A DNA stretch of 64,000 bases from Aquimarina sp. RZ0 (GTDB taxonomy: Bacteria; Bacteroidota; Bacteroidia; Flavobacteriales; Flavobacteriaceae). The notes under the pieces were generated by a model. That model did no database searches, was not told where the DNA came from, and saw only the letters and a list, made by a program, of their open reading frames with translations. A program made the translations under genes and the position numbers. The first letter of the stretch is position 1; every line of letters begins with the position of its first letter. Below, in pieces: positions 1 through 8,056 of the stretch. Location of the stretch: positions 30,823-94,822 of the forward strand of contig NZ_VTZU01000019.1 in the NCBI RefSeq assembly GCF_008370685.1, in the 5' to 3' direction.

Positions 1-125
1 CAGACGCTACCCTTAGTTATTCTTTGCATGTCTTGTAATGTAAAAAATCAGATGGATAACCATAAATACAAGTATTTAAAGATAAAAACATCGTATAATA
101 CCGTATCTTTATACAACGAAGAAGT

Positions 126-746
126 ATGGCAGAACTTATAAAACTATATAATGAGAACCCTAATCCGAGAGGAGTGCAACAAGTAGTTGACTGCCTACGT
201 AATGGGGGAGTGGTTATTTATCCTACAGATACGGTATATGGTTTGGGGTGTGATATTACTAATAATAGGGCTTTAGAGCGTATTGCAAAAATTAAAGGAG
301 TAAAATTGGCAAAAGCTAACTTTTCTTTTATATGCAGTGATTTAAGTAATTTATCAGATTATGTTAAACAGATTGATAATAGTACTTTTAAATTATTAAA
401 AAGAACACTACCAGGTCCCTATACTTTTATTTTACCCGGAAGTAATAATTTACCTACAGTGTTTAAGAAGAAAAAAACCGTAGGGATTAGAGTGCCTGAT
501 AATAATATTTGTAAAACTATAGTAGAAAATCTGGGGAATCCGGTAGTTTCTACATCTATTTATGACGAGGATGAAGTAATAGAATATACAACAGATCCTG
601 AGTTAATACTCGAAAAGTGGAACAATTCAGTAGATATCGTTATTGATGGCGGGTATGGTGATAATATTGCTTCTACAGTAATTGACCTAACTGGAGGAGA
701 ACCCGTTTTAATACGAGAAGGGAAAGGCGCAATAGATATTATTTAA
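126..746 (+). CDS. YciO/Sua5/YrdC family protein (L-threonylcarbamoyladenylate synthase-like)
   Basis: Single YrdC-type domain, 206 residues. TsaC/Sua5 members make threonylcarbamoyl-AMP for the t6A37 tRNA modification. The nucleotide-binding signature YPTDTVYGLGCDI lies near residues 32-44. The middle (NFSFICSDLSNL, PGPYTFILPG, GIRVPDN) and the VVSTSIYDED stretch where TsaC proteins have SAN follow the E. coli YciO pattern rather than TsaC. It is therefore best called YciO-type, and the biochemical role of that branch is less certain. The gene stands alone on the plus strand and converges on the AraC gene with a 4-base overlap of their ends. No frame damage is seen. Confidence 0.85.
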   Translation: MAELIKLYNENPNPRGVQQVVDCLRNGGVVIYPTDTVYGLGCDITNNRALERIAKIKGVKLAKANFSFICSDLSNLSDYVKQIDNSTFKLLKRTLPGPYTFILPGSNNLPTVFKKKKTVGIRVPDNNICKTIVENLGNPVVSTSIYDEDEVIEYTTDPELILEKWNNSVDIVIDGGYGDNIASTVIDLTGGEPVLIREGKGAIDII

Positions 747-1618
747 GAAGAAACCACATACTTTAATTCATTTCTATACGTACTGGGGGTTTTTCCGGTG
801 GTTTGTTTAAAGAGTTTATTAAAATGAGAAAAATTACTAAAACCACTTTCATAACAAATATCTGTAATACTTGTTTGTTTTTCGTGTAATAATTTTGCAG
901 CGTGTACAAGTCTGTATTCATTAACAAATTGAATGAAAGTTTTTCCTGTGATTTTTTTGAAATATCTGCAAAATCCCGGAACACTCATGCTAACTTTATC
1001 TGCAATTTCATCAAGTGTAATTTGTCTTGTAAACTCTTTCTGAACAAAATTAAAAACTAAGTTGATACGATTATTATCCTGTAATGCTGTTTCTATAATA
1101 AAACCTTCTGCATTAAGTATAGAATAATCCTGAGTTTGCTCCATCTCTTTTAAAATCTTAAAAATTCCAAGTAATCTGTCAAAAGGGTCTAACATCTCTA
1201 AAGATTCTATCCGGGCTCCAATCCGTCTTTTGGTATCTCCATGAAAGGCAATTCCCTTCTTAGCCTGTTCCATTAATGTATTGATACCACTCATTTCGGG
1301 AATGTCAAAAAATGAATTACCTAGAAAATTGGGTAGCATCTGGATAATCGTTTCACTTTTATTTCCGGTAAGGCTATCTGTAAAACCACAATGAGGAAGA
1401 TTTGTGCCGATAAGCATCAGGGTTCCATTTCTGTAATAAGACATATGACTCCCGATCTGTCGTTTTCCTGTACCACCGTTTACATATACGATCTCAATTT
1501 CTGGATGATAATGCCAAATAGGAGCTTTATTCTTTTTTTCATTAGTGAAATTTTCATAAAAAAATGAGCTACCAAATTCTGGTACAATTTTCTCTAAAGA
1601 TGGTTTGATGCTTTTCAT
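743..1618 (-). CDS. AraC family transcriptional regulator with N-terminal cupin
   Basis: 291 residues. The N-terminal half contains a cupin-like sensor (IWHYHPEIEIVYVNGGTG near residues 34-51). The C-terminal ~100 residues carry the paired helix-turn-helix of AraC/XylS regulators: ITLDEIADKVSMSVPGFCRYFKKITG, then ITDICYESGFSNFSHFNKLFKQTTGKTPSTYR, given here as key stretches of the two helices. The start at 1618 gives a full-length cupin. It is divergent from the first of three secreted paralogues, with about 206 bases between starts, so local regulation is plausible. The ligand is unknown. Confidence 0.9.
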   Translation of the reverse strand: MKSIKPSLEKIVPEFGSSFFYENFTNEKKNKAPIWHYHPEIEIVYVNGGTGKRQIGSHMSYYRNGTLMLIGTNLPHCGFTDSLTGNKSETIIQMLPNFLGNSFFDIPEMSGINTLMEQAKKGIAFHGDTKRRIGARIESLEMLDPFDRLLGIFKILKEMEQTQDYSILNAEGFIIETALQDNNRINLVFNFVQKEFTRQITLDEIADKVSMSVPGFCRYFKKITGKTFIQFVNEYRLVHAAKLLHEKQTSITDICYESGFSNFSHFNKLFKQTTGKTPSTYRNELKYVVSS

Positions 1619-1743
1619 ATGTCAATTATATAACTAAACATTGTTTTTTATGTTAATAAAATGTAAAATAAAATAAATAGTATGTTAAATTGACTTTTGT
1701 GCGGTTTTAAAGTAAACAAAGTGGTTAAAATAGCACATACATA

Positions 1744-1790
1744 TGCAAATATAGATGTATTTAAAGAAATACCTCCAACATATATTTGCA
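1744..1790 (+). promoter_or_regulatory. Promoter with inverted repeat, paralogue 1
   Basis: The -7 box TATATTTG (1781-1788) matches the Bacteroidota TAnnTTTG consensus and lies 36 bases before the ATG at 1825. It sits inside an inverted repeat: left arm TGCAAATATAGATGT (1744-1758), right arm ACATATATTTGCA (1778-1790). The same module precedes the other two paralogues. The arm covering the -7 box suggests an operator, which is inference. Confidence 0.7.
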
Positions 1791-1824
1791 GTGTAAAAAT
1801 TAACAACAACAAAACCTAAAAGTT

Positions 1825-2409
1825 ATGAAGAGAGTAATTAACCTATGTCTGTTAGCAATGGTAATTGCATTCAGTAATTTTGCAAATGCTGCAGGAAAAG
1901 TTTCTGTAGAGATCACTAATTCCTTAATGATTAATGTATCACTAAAGGAAGTTTCAAAAGGTGAGAAATTATATCTTAAAGATTATTATGGAGAAGTATT
2001 GTTTAATATTACTTTAAAAGAAATGCCATCCTACCAGAAATATTTTAATTTAAATAATGTTCCTGACGGTATATATTTTGTTGAAACAGAGAATGAATTT
2101 GATGTAAAAGTTACACCAGTACTAAAAAATAAAAAAGGAGTGTCCTTAATTGATAACTCTTCGGTTATTATTTTTAAACCACAGGTACTTATAGATAATA
2201 ATATTGTAAAAGTATTGTATAATAATACAAAAAAGAGACCAGTTACCATTACAATGTTTGACACCAAATGGAATGTATTGGATGAAGTTATTGATAATAT
2301 TGATGATGTTTTTACACATACATATGATTTTTCTAAAATGCCTAAAGGGGATTACCAAATTCACTTTACATTACAAGATAGAGTATTTATTAAGAAAATA
2401 AGTATCTAA
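1825..2409 (+). CDS. Secreted two-domain beta-rich protein, paralogue 1 of 3
   Basis: 194 residues, function unknown. A signal peptide covers about residues 1-22 (MKR, hydrophobic core, ending FANAAG). The mature part has two similar ~80-residue beta-rich halves; the first closes with VPDGIYFVETEN and the second with MPKGDYQIHFTLQD. This resembles the small secreted Ig-like DUF3244 type, by pattern only. It begins a tandem family with the genes at 3311 and 4533. Its first 35 residues are identical to those of the second copy, and the DNA there is almost identical too, which points to recent duplication or gene conversion. It has its own promoter and terminator. Confidence 0.8.
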   Translation: MKRVINLCLLAMVIAFSNFANAAGKVSVEITNSLMINVSLKEVSKGEKLYLKDYYGEVLFNITLKEMPSYQKYFNLNNVPDGIYFVETENEFDVKVTPVLKNKKGVSLIDNSSVIIFKPQVLIDNNIVKVLYNNTKKRPVTITMFDTKWNVLDEVIDNIDDVFTHTYDFSKMPKGDYQIHFTLQDRVFIKKISI

Positions 2410-2433
2410 TTACTTCACCAACCAAAATTCTAA

Positions 2434-2464
2434 AAAAGACAGCACTACCAAGCTGTCTTTTTTG
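2434..2464 (+). terminator. Rho-independent terminator of paralogue 1
   Basis: Stem AAAAGACAGC (2434-2443) pairs with GCTGTCTTTT, followed by a T run, 25 bases after the stop codon. Confidence 0.85.
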
Positions 2465-2797
2465 TTTTCTGGAATATTTGCTATGAAACTTTTAATGTTA
2501 CCCGTTGATTTTTTGTCATTGGTTTAATCACTTCTTAGTGAAAACTTAGTTTTTAGTGTGGCTATTTTGTAGAAACCTCTACCTCCTTTTGATACAACAG
2601 GGGGTGATAAGAATTATGATTGGATTATTTTATTAGCATCTATATTACAATTTTCTATCCAAAATTATAAATCAAGATTTTTACATGTTTGACTTTAGAA
2701 AAAAGAAACCTGAAATTATTTCTTTTTTTAATCGTTTATGCAATTCATATCTTTTTATATAAGGGTTTTAGATAAAATTATGATTTTGTTCTATTTT

Positions 2798-2852
2798 ACT
2801 CGATAATCGAGATTTAAATGCTCCGATGCTTCCCCTGAGGTAGTTTACTAAA
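2798..2852 (+). repeat. Family A dispersed repeat, internally deleted copy
   Basis: Begins ACTCGATAATCGAGATTTAA and ends GAGGTAGTTTACTAAA, as in the ~100-bp copies at 11082, 36184 and 42625, but lacks the middle ~45 bases. CTCGAT-A-ATCGAG is a perfect palindrome. Confidence 0.75.
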
Positions 2853-3234
2853 CAACCATTCATTTTATTAATGACGATTCTAAGTTATTTTATTTATTAA
2901 AAATGTCAGGAGCGTAAGTGAATATTTTATATCTAAAAATGTTTTTGAAATTTTTAAAAAGAATAAGTTACTGTAAATCAATATTCTTTTCAATTCCTGT
3001 CTTTTATCAAAAAACAGGTATGTCCAATTCTAACTAAAAAATATTTTATTAGAAAGAATTGCCAAATCCTGATATATCTTTTTTCAGAAAATAGATTTTC
3101 ACTTTTTTACACACTAATTTCTTAAACAGCCACTATTTTATTGTTAATAAAATCGGAAATAAACAGAATAATAGTATAAATTAACTTTCGAAAGGTTTAA
3201 TATAGCTTCATTTGGTTAATATAACATATATATA

Positions 3235-3281
3235 TGCAAATATCGATGTATTTTGGGAAGTGCTTACAGCATATATTTGCA
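3235..3281 (+). promoter_or_regulatory. Promoter with inverted repeat, paralogue 2
   Basis: -7 box TATATTTG at 3272-3279. Left arm TGCAAATATCGATGT (3235-3249); right arm CATATATTTGCA (3270-3281). Same spacing to the start codon and same arrangement as at 1744 and 4452. Confidence 0.7.
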
Positions 3282-3310
3282 GTGTAAACAAATAAAAACA
3301 CTTAGAAGTT

Positions 3311-3895
3311 ATGAAGAGAGTAATTAACCTATGTCTGTTAGCAATGGTAATTGCATTCAGTAATTTTGCAAACGCTGCAGGAAAAGTTTCAGTTGAGATC
3401 ACAAATTCTTTGATGGTCAATGTATCATTAAAAGAAGTTGCACAAGGTGATAAATTATATCTTAAAGATTATTATGGAGAAATGCTATTCAATATTACAT
3501 TAGATGAGATGCCTTCATATCAGAAGTATTTTAATTTTAATAATGTTCCTGATGGGATATATTTTGTAGAAACGGAGAATGTATTTGATGTTAAAGTAAC
3601 ACCTGTGTTAAAAAATAAAAAAGGAGTATCATTGATTGAAAACTCTTCTATAATAGTATTCAAACCTCAGGTAAATACAGAAAAAAATATTGTAAAAGTA
3701 ATGTATAACAATATTAAAAAATTACCAATGAATATGGCTATTTATGATAGCAAATGGAATTTACTAGAAGAGGTTGTAAATAATACTGATGAGGTTTTTA
3801 AAAATACCTATGATTTTTCTAAAATGCCAAAAGGAGCATATCAAATTCACTTTACTCTAAAGGATAGAATATTTATAAAGAAAGTAAGTATTTAA
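3311..3895 (+). CDS. Secreted two-domain beta-rich protein, paralogue 2 of 3
   Basis: 194 residues, the same architecture as the gene at 1825: signal peptide to about residue 22, then two ~80-residue beta-rich halves. The first ~100 residues are nearly the same as paralogue 1. Differences concentrate in the second half, around residues 120-165, where NTEKNIVKVMYNNIKKLPM replaces a different stretch. That pattern fits a conserved export/N-terminal module and a faster-evolving C-terminal domain. It is transcribed alone, from its own promoter to its own terminator. Function is unknown; periplasmic or surface location is inferred from the signal peptide. Confidence 0.8.
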   Translation: MKRVINLCLLAMVIAFSNFANAAGKVSVEITNSLMVNVSLKEVAQGDKLYLKDYYGEMLFNITLDEMPSYQKYFNFNNVPDGIYFVETENVFDVKVTPVLKNKKGVSLIENSSIIVFKPQVNTEKNIVKVMYNNIKKLPMNMAIYDSKWNLLEEVVNNTDEVFKNTYDFSKMPKGAYQIHFTLKDRIFIKKVSI

Positions 3896-3934
3896 TTGGT
3901 TTATTAATTATACTGTTAACCCAAATTGTACTCG

Positions 3935-3965
3935 AGACAACACTTCATTGTGTTGTCTTTTTTTG
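3935..3965 (+). terminator. Rho-independent terminator of paralogue 2
   Basis: AGACAACAC (3935-3943) pairs with GTGTTGTCT (3950-3958), followed by seven or more T. Confidence 0.85.
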
Positions 3966-4451
3966 TTTTTAAGCTATATTGTTTCAATTGCTATATCAAA
4001 TATGGTTTTTGTTAAACTTTTCAACTATTATTATGTGTATTCAGACTAGAACGGTTTATCTGTTTTCAAAATTGAAAACACAGTGCGATACACGTCATTT
4101 TTTTGTATTGATGTAGAGTTTTTTTATGTTAAAAATTGAAGTGTTTTTTTATATGATGCTTACTTTTTCTGCTATGTAATACGATTTACGAATAAAAATT
4201 TCGCATCTAATGACATTCTTTTTCTACTATATTTTCTTCATAAAATGAAACAATAGCTATGGCTATTCTTTAATTTGATTCATCAATCTAGCGAAAAATC
4301 CTTGCCATTATTTTTACGAAATTCTCATCCGTAAATCGTATAATAATTTTTATAGTTCAATTTTATTATATGCTAAACAACCAAAGAGTGTATTAAATTG
4401 ATTTAATTATGGTTTTAAAGTATATTTATAAGTTAAAATAACATATATATA
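3966..4451. other. Intergenic spacer between paralogues 2 and 3
   Basis: No credible gene in about 640 bases between the coding regions. It contains a diverged family B element (4179-4341) and the conserved upstream tract TTAAATTGATTT...GGTTTTAAAGT near 4394-4423. Confidence 0.6.
4179..4341. repeat. Family B short inverted-repeat element (diverged copy)
   Basis: 163 bases with perfect 12-bp ends: ATACGATTTACG on the left and CGTAAATCGTAT on the right. The centre has AATAGCTATGGCTATT, related to the core of the 162-bp copies at 9348 and 61536. The interior is otherwise diverged. Confidence 0.65.
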
Positions 4452-4500
4452 GGCAAATATATATGTGTTTCATCAGAGATACTCAACATATATTTGTAGT
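4452..4500 (+). promoter_or_regulatory. Promoter with inverted repeat, paralogue 3
   Basis: -7 box TATATTTG at 4489-4496. Left arm GGCAAATATATATGT (4452-4466), right arm ACATATATTTGTAG. One symmetric position is changed in each arm relative to the other two copies. Confidence 0.65.
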
Positions 4501-4532
4501 GTAAAACAATAATAACCATAAAACTAAATGTT

Positions 4533-5114
4533 ATGAAGAGAGTAAGTAACCTATGTCTGTTAGCAATGGTAGTTGTATTCAGTAATTTTGCAAGTGCAGC
4601 AGGAAAAGTTTCAGTTGAGATCACAAATTCTTTAATGGTTAATGTATCACTAAAAGAGGTTACTCAGGGTGAACGATTATTTCTTAAGGATTATTATGGA
4701 GAAGTATTATTTGATACTACATTGAAGGCAATGCCTGCATATCAGAAATACTTTGATTTTAATAATGTGCCGGATGGTGTATATTTTGTAGAAACAGAGA
4801 ATGATTTTGAGATTAAAACTACTCCAATATTGAAAAATAAAAAAGGAGTTTCTTTGATCCAAAATTCTGCTGTAACCGCATTTAAACCTCAGGTACACGT
4901 AGAAAATAAAATGGTAAAAGTAATGTATAACAATGTTAAGAATTTACCTTTTGCAGTAACAATATATGATGCTAAATGGACTGTATTAGAAGAGGTGTTT
5001 AATACAGATGATTTATTTACAAATACCTATGATTTTTCTAAAATGCCCTCTGGTAATTATCAAATTATTTTTACGCTAAAAGATAAAATGTTTATAAAAA
5101 AAGTCAGTATATAA
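4533..5114 (+). CDS. Secreted two-domain beta-rich protein, paralogue 3 of 3
   Basis: 193 residues, homologous along its whole length to the genes at 1825 and 3311. The signal peptide differs at only a few residues (ending FASAAG). The core KVSVEITNSLMVNVSLKEV is kept. It is the most diverged of the three, for example around residues 130-150 (KNLPFAVTIYDAKWTVLEEV), and has one codon fewer near residue 155. It has its own promoter module and terminator. Function is unknown. Confidence 0.8.
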   Translation: MKRVSNLCLLAMVVVFSNFASAAGKVSVEITNSLMVNVSLKEVTQGERLFLKDYYGEVLFDTTLKAMPAYQKYFDFNNVPDGVYFVETENDFEIKTTPILKNKKGVSLIQNSAVTAFKPQVHVENKMVKVMYNNVKNLPFAVTIYDAKWTVLEEVFNTDDLFTNTYDFSKMPSGNYQIIFTLKDKMFIKKVSI

Positions 5115-5149
5115 TTATTCTTTTATTTTTATTAACCTAACCACGAATA

Positions 5150-5180
5150 AAAGCAGCACGTATTAGTGCTGCTTTTTGTT
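5150..5180 (+). terminator. Rho-independent terminator of paralogue 3
   Basis: AAAGCAGCAC (5150-5159) pairs with GTGCTGCTTT (5166-5175), followed by T-rich sequence. Confidence 0.85.
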
Positions 5181-5511
5181 TATAATATATTGCTACCTTT
5201 TTCTGATGTCTGATTTGCTCATTTCTCGATTATACTTCAGAATCAAAAAAAATAAATCACTTCATAGTATAGATTTACCCTAACTTTTATTTTTGATCAG
5301 AACTTTGTTGTGAAACTAACAAAGTTTTTTATAAAAAGGAAGCAATAGTTTTATAGATGACAAGTCATGAAAAGCGATATGTTTTAGCTGCTTTTGAGGA
5401 AATAGAAAAAGTAGTTTATTTACTCGATAATTGAGATTTAATACTCGGCAGGCTCTTCTCTCTAAATTGTTTTTTCCAATATATACCTCGTGGGCTTATT
5501 TAAGGTTAGTT
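5181..5511. other. Intergenic spacer with a diverged family A copy
   Basis: About 330 AT-rich bases between convergent genes with no credible coding region. Positions 5422 to about 5500 match the start and general layout of the family A repeat but are strongly diverged. Confidence 0.5.
5422..5500 (+). repeat. Family A dispersed repeat, degenerate copy
   Basis: Starts ACTCGATAATTGAGATTTAA, then keeps the TTGTTTTTTCCAATATAT and CCTCGTGGGCTT blocks in family order. The closing GAGGTAGTTTACTAAA is lost. Confidence 0.55.
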
Positions 5512-5880
5512 TTATTCGGCTTCGATTTCTTCAAGATCTCCTTCAATTTCCTCCAGCTCATTTTCAATTTCTTTGAGCTCTTTTATCGCTTCTTCTTTAC
5601 TGTTTTCTTCCTTTTGTTGAAATTCTTTATCCTCTGCAATTTCATCTTTTACCCATAATGATTTAGAACCACTGGAAATCATAACCAGGACTCCAATAAC
5701 TAGAAATAATACTGATAATTTTTGAGGTTTTTGCTGTTTTTTGGATAAAAAATAAGCTCCTAACCCAGTAATTAGTGCTATTACACCAGGAAGTATTCCG
5801 ATAGTTCCAAATGGTAATATTGCCATTATAATTCCTAAAACCGCTGCAATAGCAGCAATAGATATCAAAACAATTCTCAT
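5512..5880 (-). CDS. Small membrane protein with charged coiled-coil tail
   Basis: 122 residues, family not recognised. Two hydrophobic segments at about residues 1-50 (rich in Ile, Ala, Gly, with a PFGTIGILPGV turn) and one at about 57-70 are followed by a tail from about residue 78 made of repeated Glu/Lys heptad-like sequence, ending EELEEIEGDLEEIEAE-like. The tail would form a coiled coil, and the whole would be an inner-membrane protein. It ends 6 bases downstream of the DUF3108 gene on the same strand, so the two are likely co-transcribed. Confidence 0.7.
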   Translation of the reverse strand: MRIVLISIAAIAAVLGIIMAILPFGTIGILPGVIALITGLGAYFLSKKQQKPQKLSVLFLVIGVLVMISSGSKSLWVKDEIAEDKEFQQKEENSKEEAIKELKEIENELEEIEGDLEEIEAE

Positions 5881-5885
5881 ATAAT

Positions 5886-6653
5886 TTAATTTTTTAGGCC
5901 CGAAGCTTGCGTTAATGATAACTGTCCCGTTCCTGCAGGGATGCTAAACTTAATTAATACTGGCACCTTGTTCAGATCTGCTGTAAGATATATAATATTT
6001 TTATTAGTTCCTTTTAGTGCATCATTATTGATTGCAATTTTATAACATTCCTTACTTCCCATTGTTTTGGTATTGATAGTCTCTTTGCCTAATAATTTTA
6101 GATAAACAATCTGTGGTTTTCTATCAAATAGGATAGTAACTTTTTGATTAGTACCTACAGGGGCTTTGTCAATGTCCATATTCCTGATATGATAAAGTGT
6201 AGATACCACATCAAAAGTATTTGCACTCATTTTTATGGTTTTTGTATTTGGCTCTTTTTTCTTTTGCATCGTAGCCTTAATAGTCTTTTTTTTATGGCTA
6301 TAAACATATTTTTCTTTTTTTATATATCCACCTTCATTAATATCTCTTTTATATAGATATGGTTTTAAAGAAGATGGATTTACGTATGCTTCATATACAT
6401 CCCTGATTTTAAAAAAAGAATCCCATTTAGAGTAGGTTGCTGCATTACATTTAAGACGAAGATAATTACTTTTACCAGTATTTACTCTGGTAGTTTGCAT
6501 GGTTACCTGCGCGAGATTTGTTAATAATCCAGACATATTATAAGATACAGTATACACAAGTTTTTCATTTTCGCCAATAGAAGTATTTGATGTTTTTTGA
6601 GCTTTTATCGTACTTACAGCGATTAGAAAGAGTAGGGTGCAAATTTTTTTCAT
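5886..6653 (-). CDS. DUF3108 domain-containing exported protein
   Basis: 255 residues. A signal peptide covers residues 1-18 (MKKICTLLFLIAVSTIKAQ). The body has the DUF3108 layout: EKLVYTVSYNMSGLLTNLAQ early, an ANTFDVVSTLYHIRNMD segment near residue 145, and a GTNKNIIYLTADLNKVPV segment near the end, as in periplasmic proteins of this family in Bacteroidota. The family's function is not established. It is the first gene of a probable two-gene unit with the small membrane protein behind it. Confidence 0.8.
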   Translation of the reverse strand: MKKICTLLFLIAVSTIKAQKTSNTSIGENEKLVYTVSYNMSGLLTNLAQVTMQTTRVNTGKSNYLRLKCNAATYSKWDSFFKIRDVYEAYVNPSSLKPYLYKRDINEGGYIKKEKYVYSHKKKTIKATMQKKKEPNTKTIKMSANTFDVVSTLYHIRNMDIDKAPVGTNQKVTILFDRKPQIVYLKLLGKETINTKTMGSKECYKIAINNDALKGTNKNIIYLTADLNKVPVLIKFSIPAGTGQLSLTQASGLKN

Positions 6654-7037
6654 TGTGATTGTAATGATTATTATTCTTTAGCTTCAAAGATTTCTTTGAT
6701 TAGTTTTCAATCTTCATACCAAAGTTAATATAATACAAGTTCTTGGTTAAATTTACGTACGGCAAAATTAAAGAATTTTATTATTTATAATGAACTCATC
6801 TTGCGTAGTGGTTTTCAACCGAAACGTTTGGCTTTTGTACTATAATGAAGTAGTTTTTTTTCAGCATAGCCATTGCCTACGGTTAAAAAAACAAAATCAG
6901 CGTGCAACATGTAAATTTTGTAGGTCAAAGCATTGCTTAAGATGAGTTCAATAATTGATTTTCTTTTGAAGCTTCTTTTGTTTATAGATTCAAAATTACT
7001 CATCAAAATTTGCTCTTTTCGTTGGTTTTCAAAAGAA
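6654..7037. other. Intergenic spacer with family C element
   Basis: No credible gene. It contains the family C element at 6791-6950. The short open frame over it is part of the repeat. Next to it (about 6996-7032) is a stretch very similar to 14860-14899. Confidence 0.6.
6791..6950. repeat. Family C short inverted-repeat element
   Basis: Ends TGAACTCATCTTG (6791-6803) and AAGATGAGTTCA (6939-6950) are inverted repeats. The interior has TTTGGCTTTTGTACTAT, GCCTACGGTTAAAAAAAC and ATGTAAATTTTGTAGGTCAA, also present in the copies at 19167 and (reversed) 58271. Confidence 0.8.
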
Positions 7038-7073
7038 AAAGAGGGTTAATATAATAGATTAACCCTCTTTTTT
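7038..7073. terminator. Rho-independent terminator after the OmpA lipoprotein gene
   Basis: 13-bp stem AAAGAGGGTTAAT (7038-7050) / ATTAACCCTCTTT (7058-7070), with A/T runs on both sides. It is placed to end the minus-strand transcript of the gene at 7090. Confidence 0.85.
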
Positions 7074-7089
7074 ATACGTTAAGATCTTT

Positions 7090-7956
7090 TTAATTGCCTC
7101 CTTCTGAGGCTTTTTTCATTCCATCTTCGATCATATTATAGAATTGATCTAGTTTAGGAAGTACTACAATTCTAGTACGTCTATTTTTTGCCTTATTCGC
7201 AGCGCTATTATTATCAGCCACAGGTACATAATAACTTCTTCCAGCCGCTGTCATACGTTTTGGATCAACTTTAAAATCTTTTTGTAAAACTCTAACTACT
7301 GATGTAGCTCTTTTTACACTTAAATCCCAGTTATCCAGTAAAATTTTATTTTTAATCGGCACATTATCTGTATGCCCTTCTACTAAGAATTCAATATCAG
7401 GCTTGTCATTAACTACTTTTGCTACTTTTCCTAATACCTCTCTAGCTCGAGTTGATACATTATAGCTACCGCTCTTAAATAATAATTTGTCAGAGATTGA
7501 TACATAAACTACACCTTTTTCAACATTTACTTGTATATCTTCATCGGCAAGGTTTCCTAATGCCCCTTTAAGGCTTGTAACCAATGCTAAGGTTACAGAA
7601 TCTTTTTTGTTCAGTGCATCATTCATCGTTTTAATCTGTAAATCCTTTTCTTTTATACTTTCTAAAGATCTTTCTAGATTCTCAGCTTCTTTGGTAGATA
7701 AAGTAGCTAGATTACCTACATTATTTAATAAAGCAGAATTCTGGTTTTTAAGATTTGATACCTGATCTCTAAGAATTTTTAATTGAGAACTTTCGCTCGC
7801 TTTCTCTTCTAGACAGCTATTTAGCTTAACAGTAGCAGTATTTAATAAATCTTGAGTTTCTTTGTGTTTAGCTTCCAAATCTGTGAATTTCTTTTGTGAT
7901 ACACAAGAAGAAAGTAAAACAGCCATAGAAGCCCCAATAATCATTGCTTTTTTCAT
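7090..7956 (-). CDS. OmpA family lipoprotein
   Basis: 288 residues from the start at 7956; an upstream in-frame ATG at 8025 would only add a non-signal extension. The N-terminus MKKAMIIGASMAVLLSSC is a lipoprotein signal with Cys at residue 18. Residues ~25-135 form a long coiled coil (LEAKHKETQDLL..., LRDQVSNLKNQNSALL). The C-terminal OmpA peptidoglycan-binding domain has LVEGHTDNVPIKN and NWDLSVKRATSVVRVL, then AAGRSYYVPVADN and NRRTRIVVLP. It likely anchors the outer membrane to peptidoglycan. It is transcribed alone and ends at a strong terminator. Confidence 0.9.
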   Translation of the reverse strand: MKKAMIIGASMAVLLSSCVSQKKFTDLEAKHKETQDLLNTATVKLNSCLEEKASESSQLKILRDQVSNLKNQNSALLNNVGNLATLSTKEAENLERSLESIKEKDLQIKTMNDALNKKDSVTLALVTSLKGALGNLADEDIQVNVEKGVVYVSISDKLLFKSGSYNVSTRAREVLGKVAKVVNDKPDIEFLVEGHTDNVPIKNKILLDNWDLSVKRATSVVRVLQKDFKVDPKRMTAAGRSYYVPVADNNSAANKAKNRRTRIVVLPKLDQFYNMIEDGMKKASEGGN

Positions 7957-8056
7957 TAGAAAATTTATTTTAGTCGTATTCTGGTTATATAACTCAAAAT
8001 TATTAAAAATGTGGCGTATAGACACTGCATTAACAATAATTTATTAGAATATAAAT

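Larger units (their letters stand above)
2410..3234. other. Long intergenic spacer between paralogues 1 and 2
   Basis: About 900 bases lie between the two coding regions with no credible gene. It holds the terminator, a shortened family A repeat, and, just before the next promoter, a copy of the upstream tract seen before paralogues 1 and 3 (TTAAATTGA... then GGTTTTAAAGT). The rest is very AT-rich and unexplained. Confidence 0.6.

Noticed and set aside
1744..5180. Composite transposon or IS array for the three paralogues
   Set aside because: No transposase or terminal repeats enclose the cluster; the copies look like tandem gene duplications.
6815..7006. 63-codon frame over the family C element
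   Set aside because: It reads through the repeat itself and is not kept open in the other copies.
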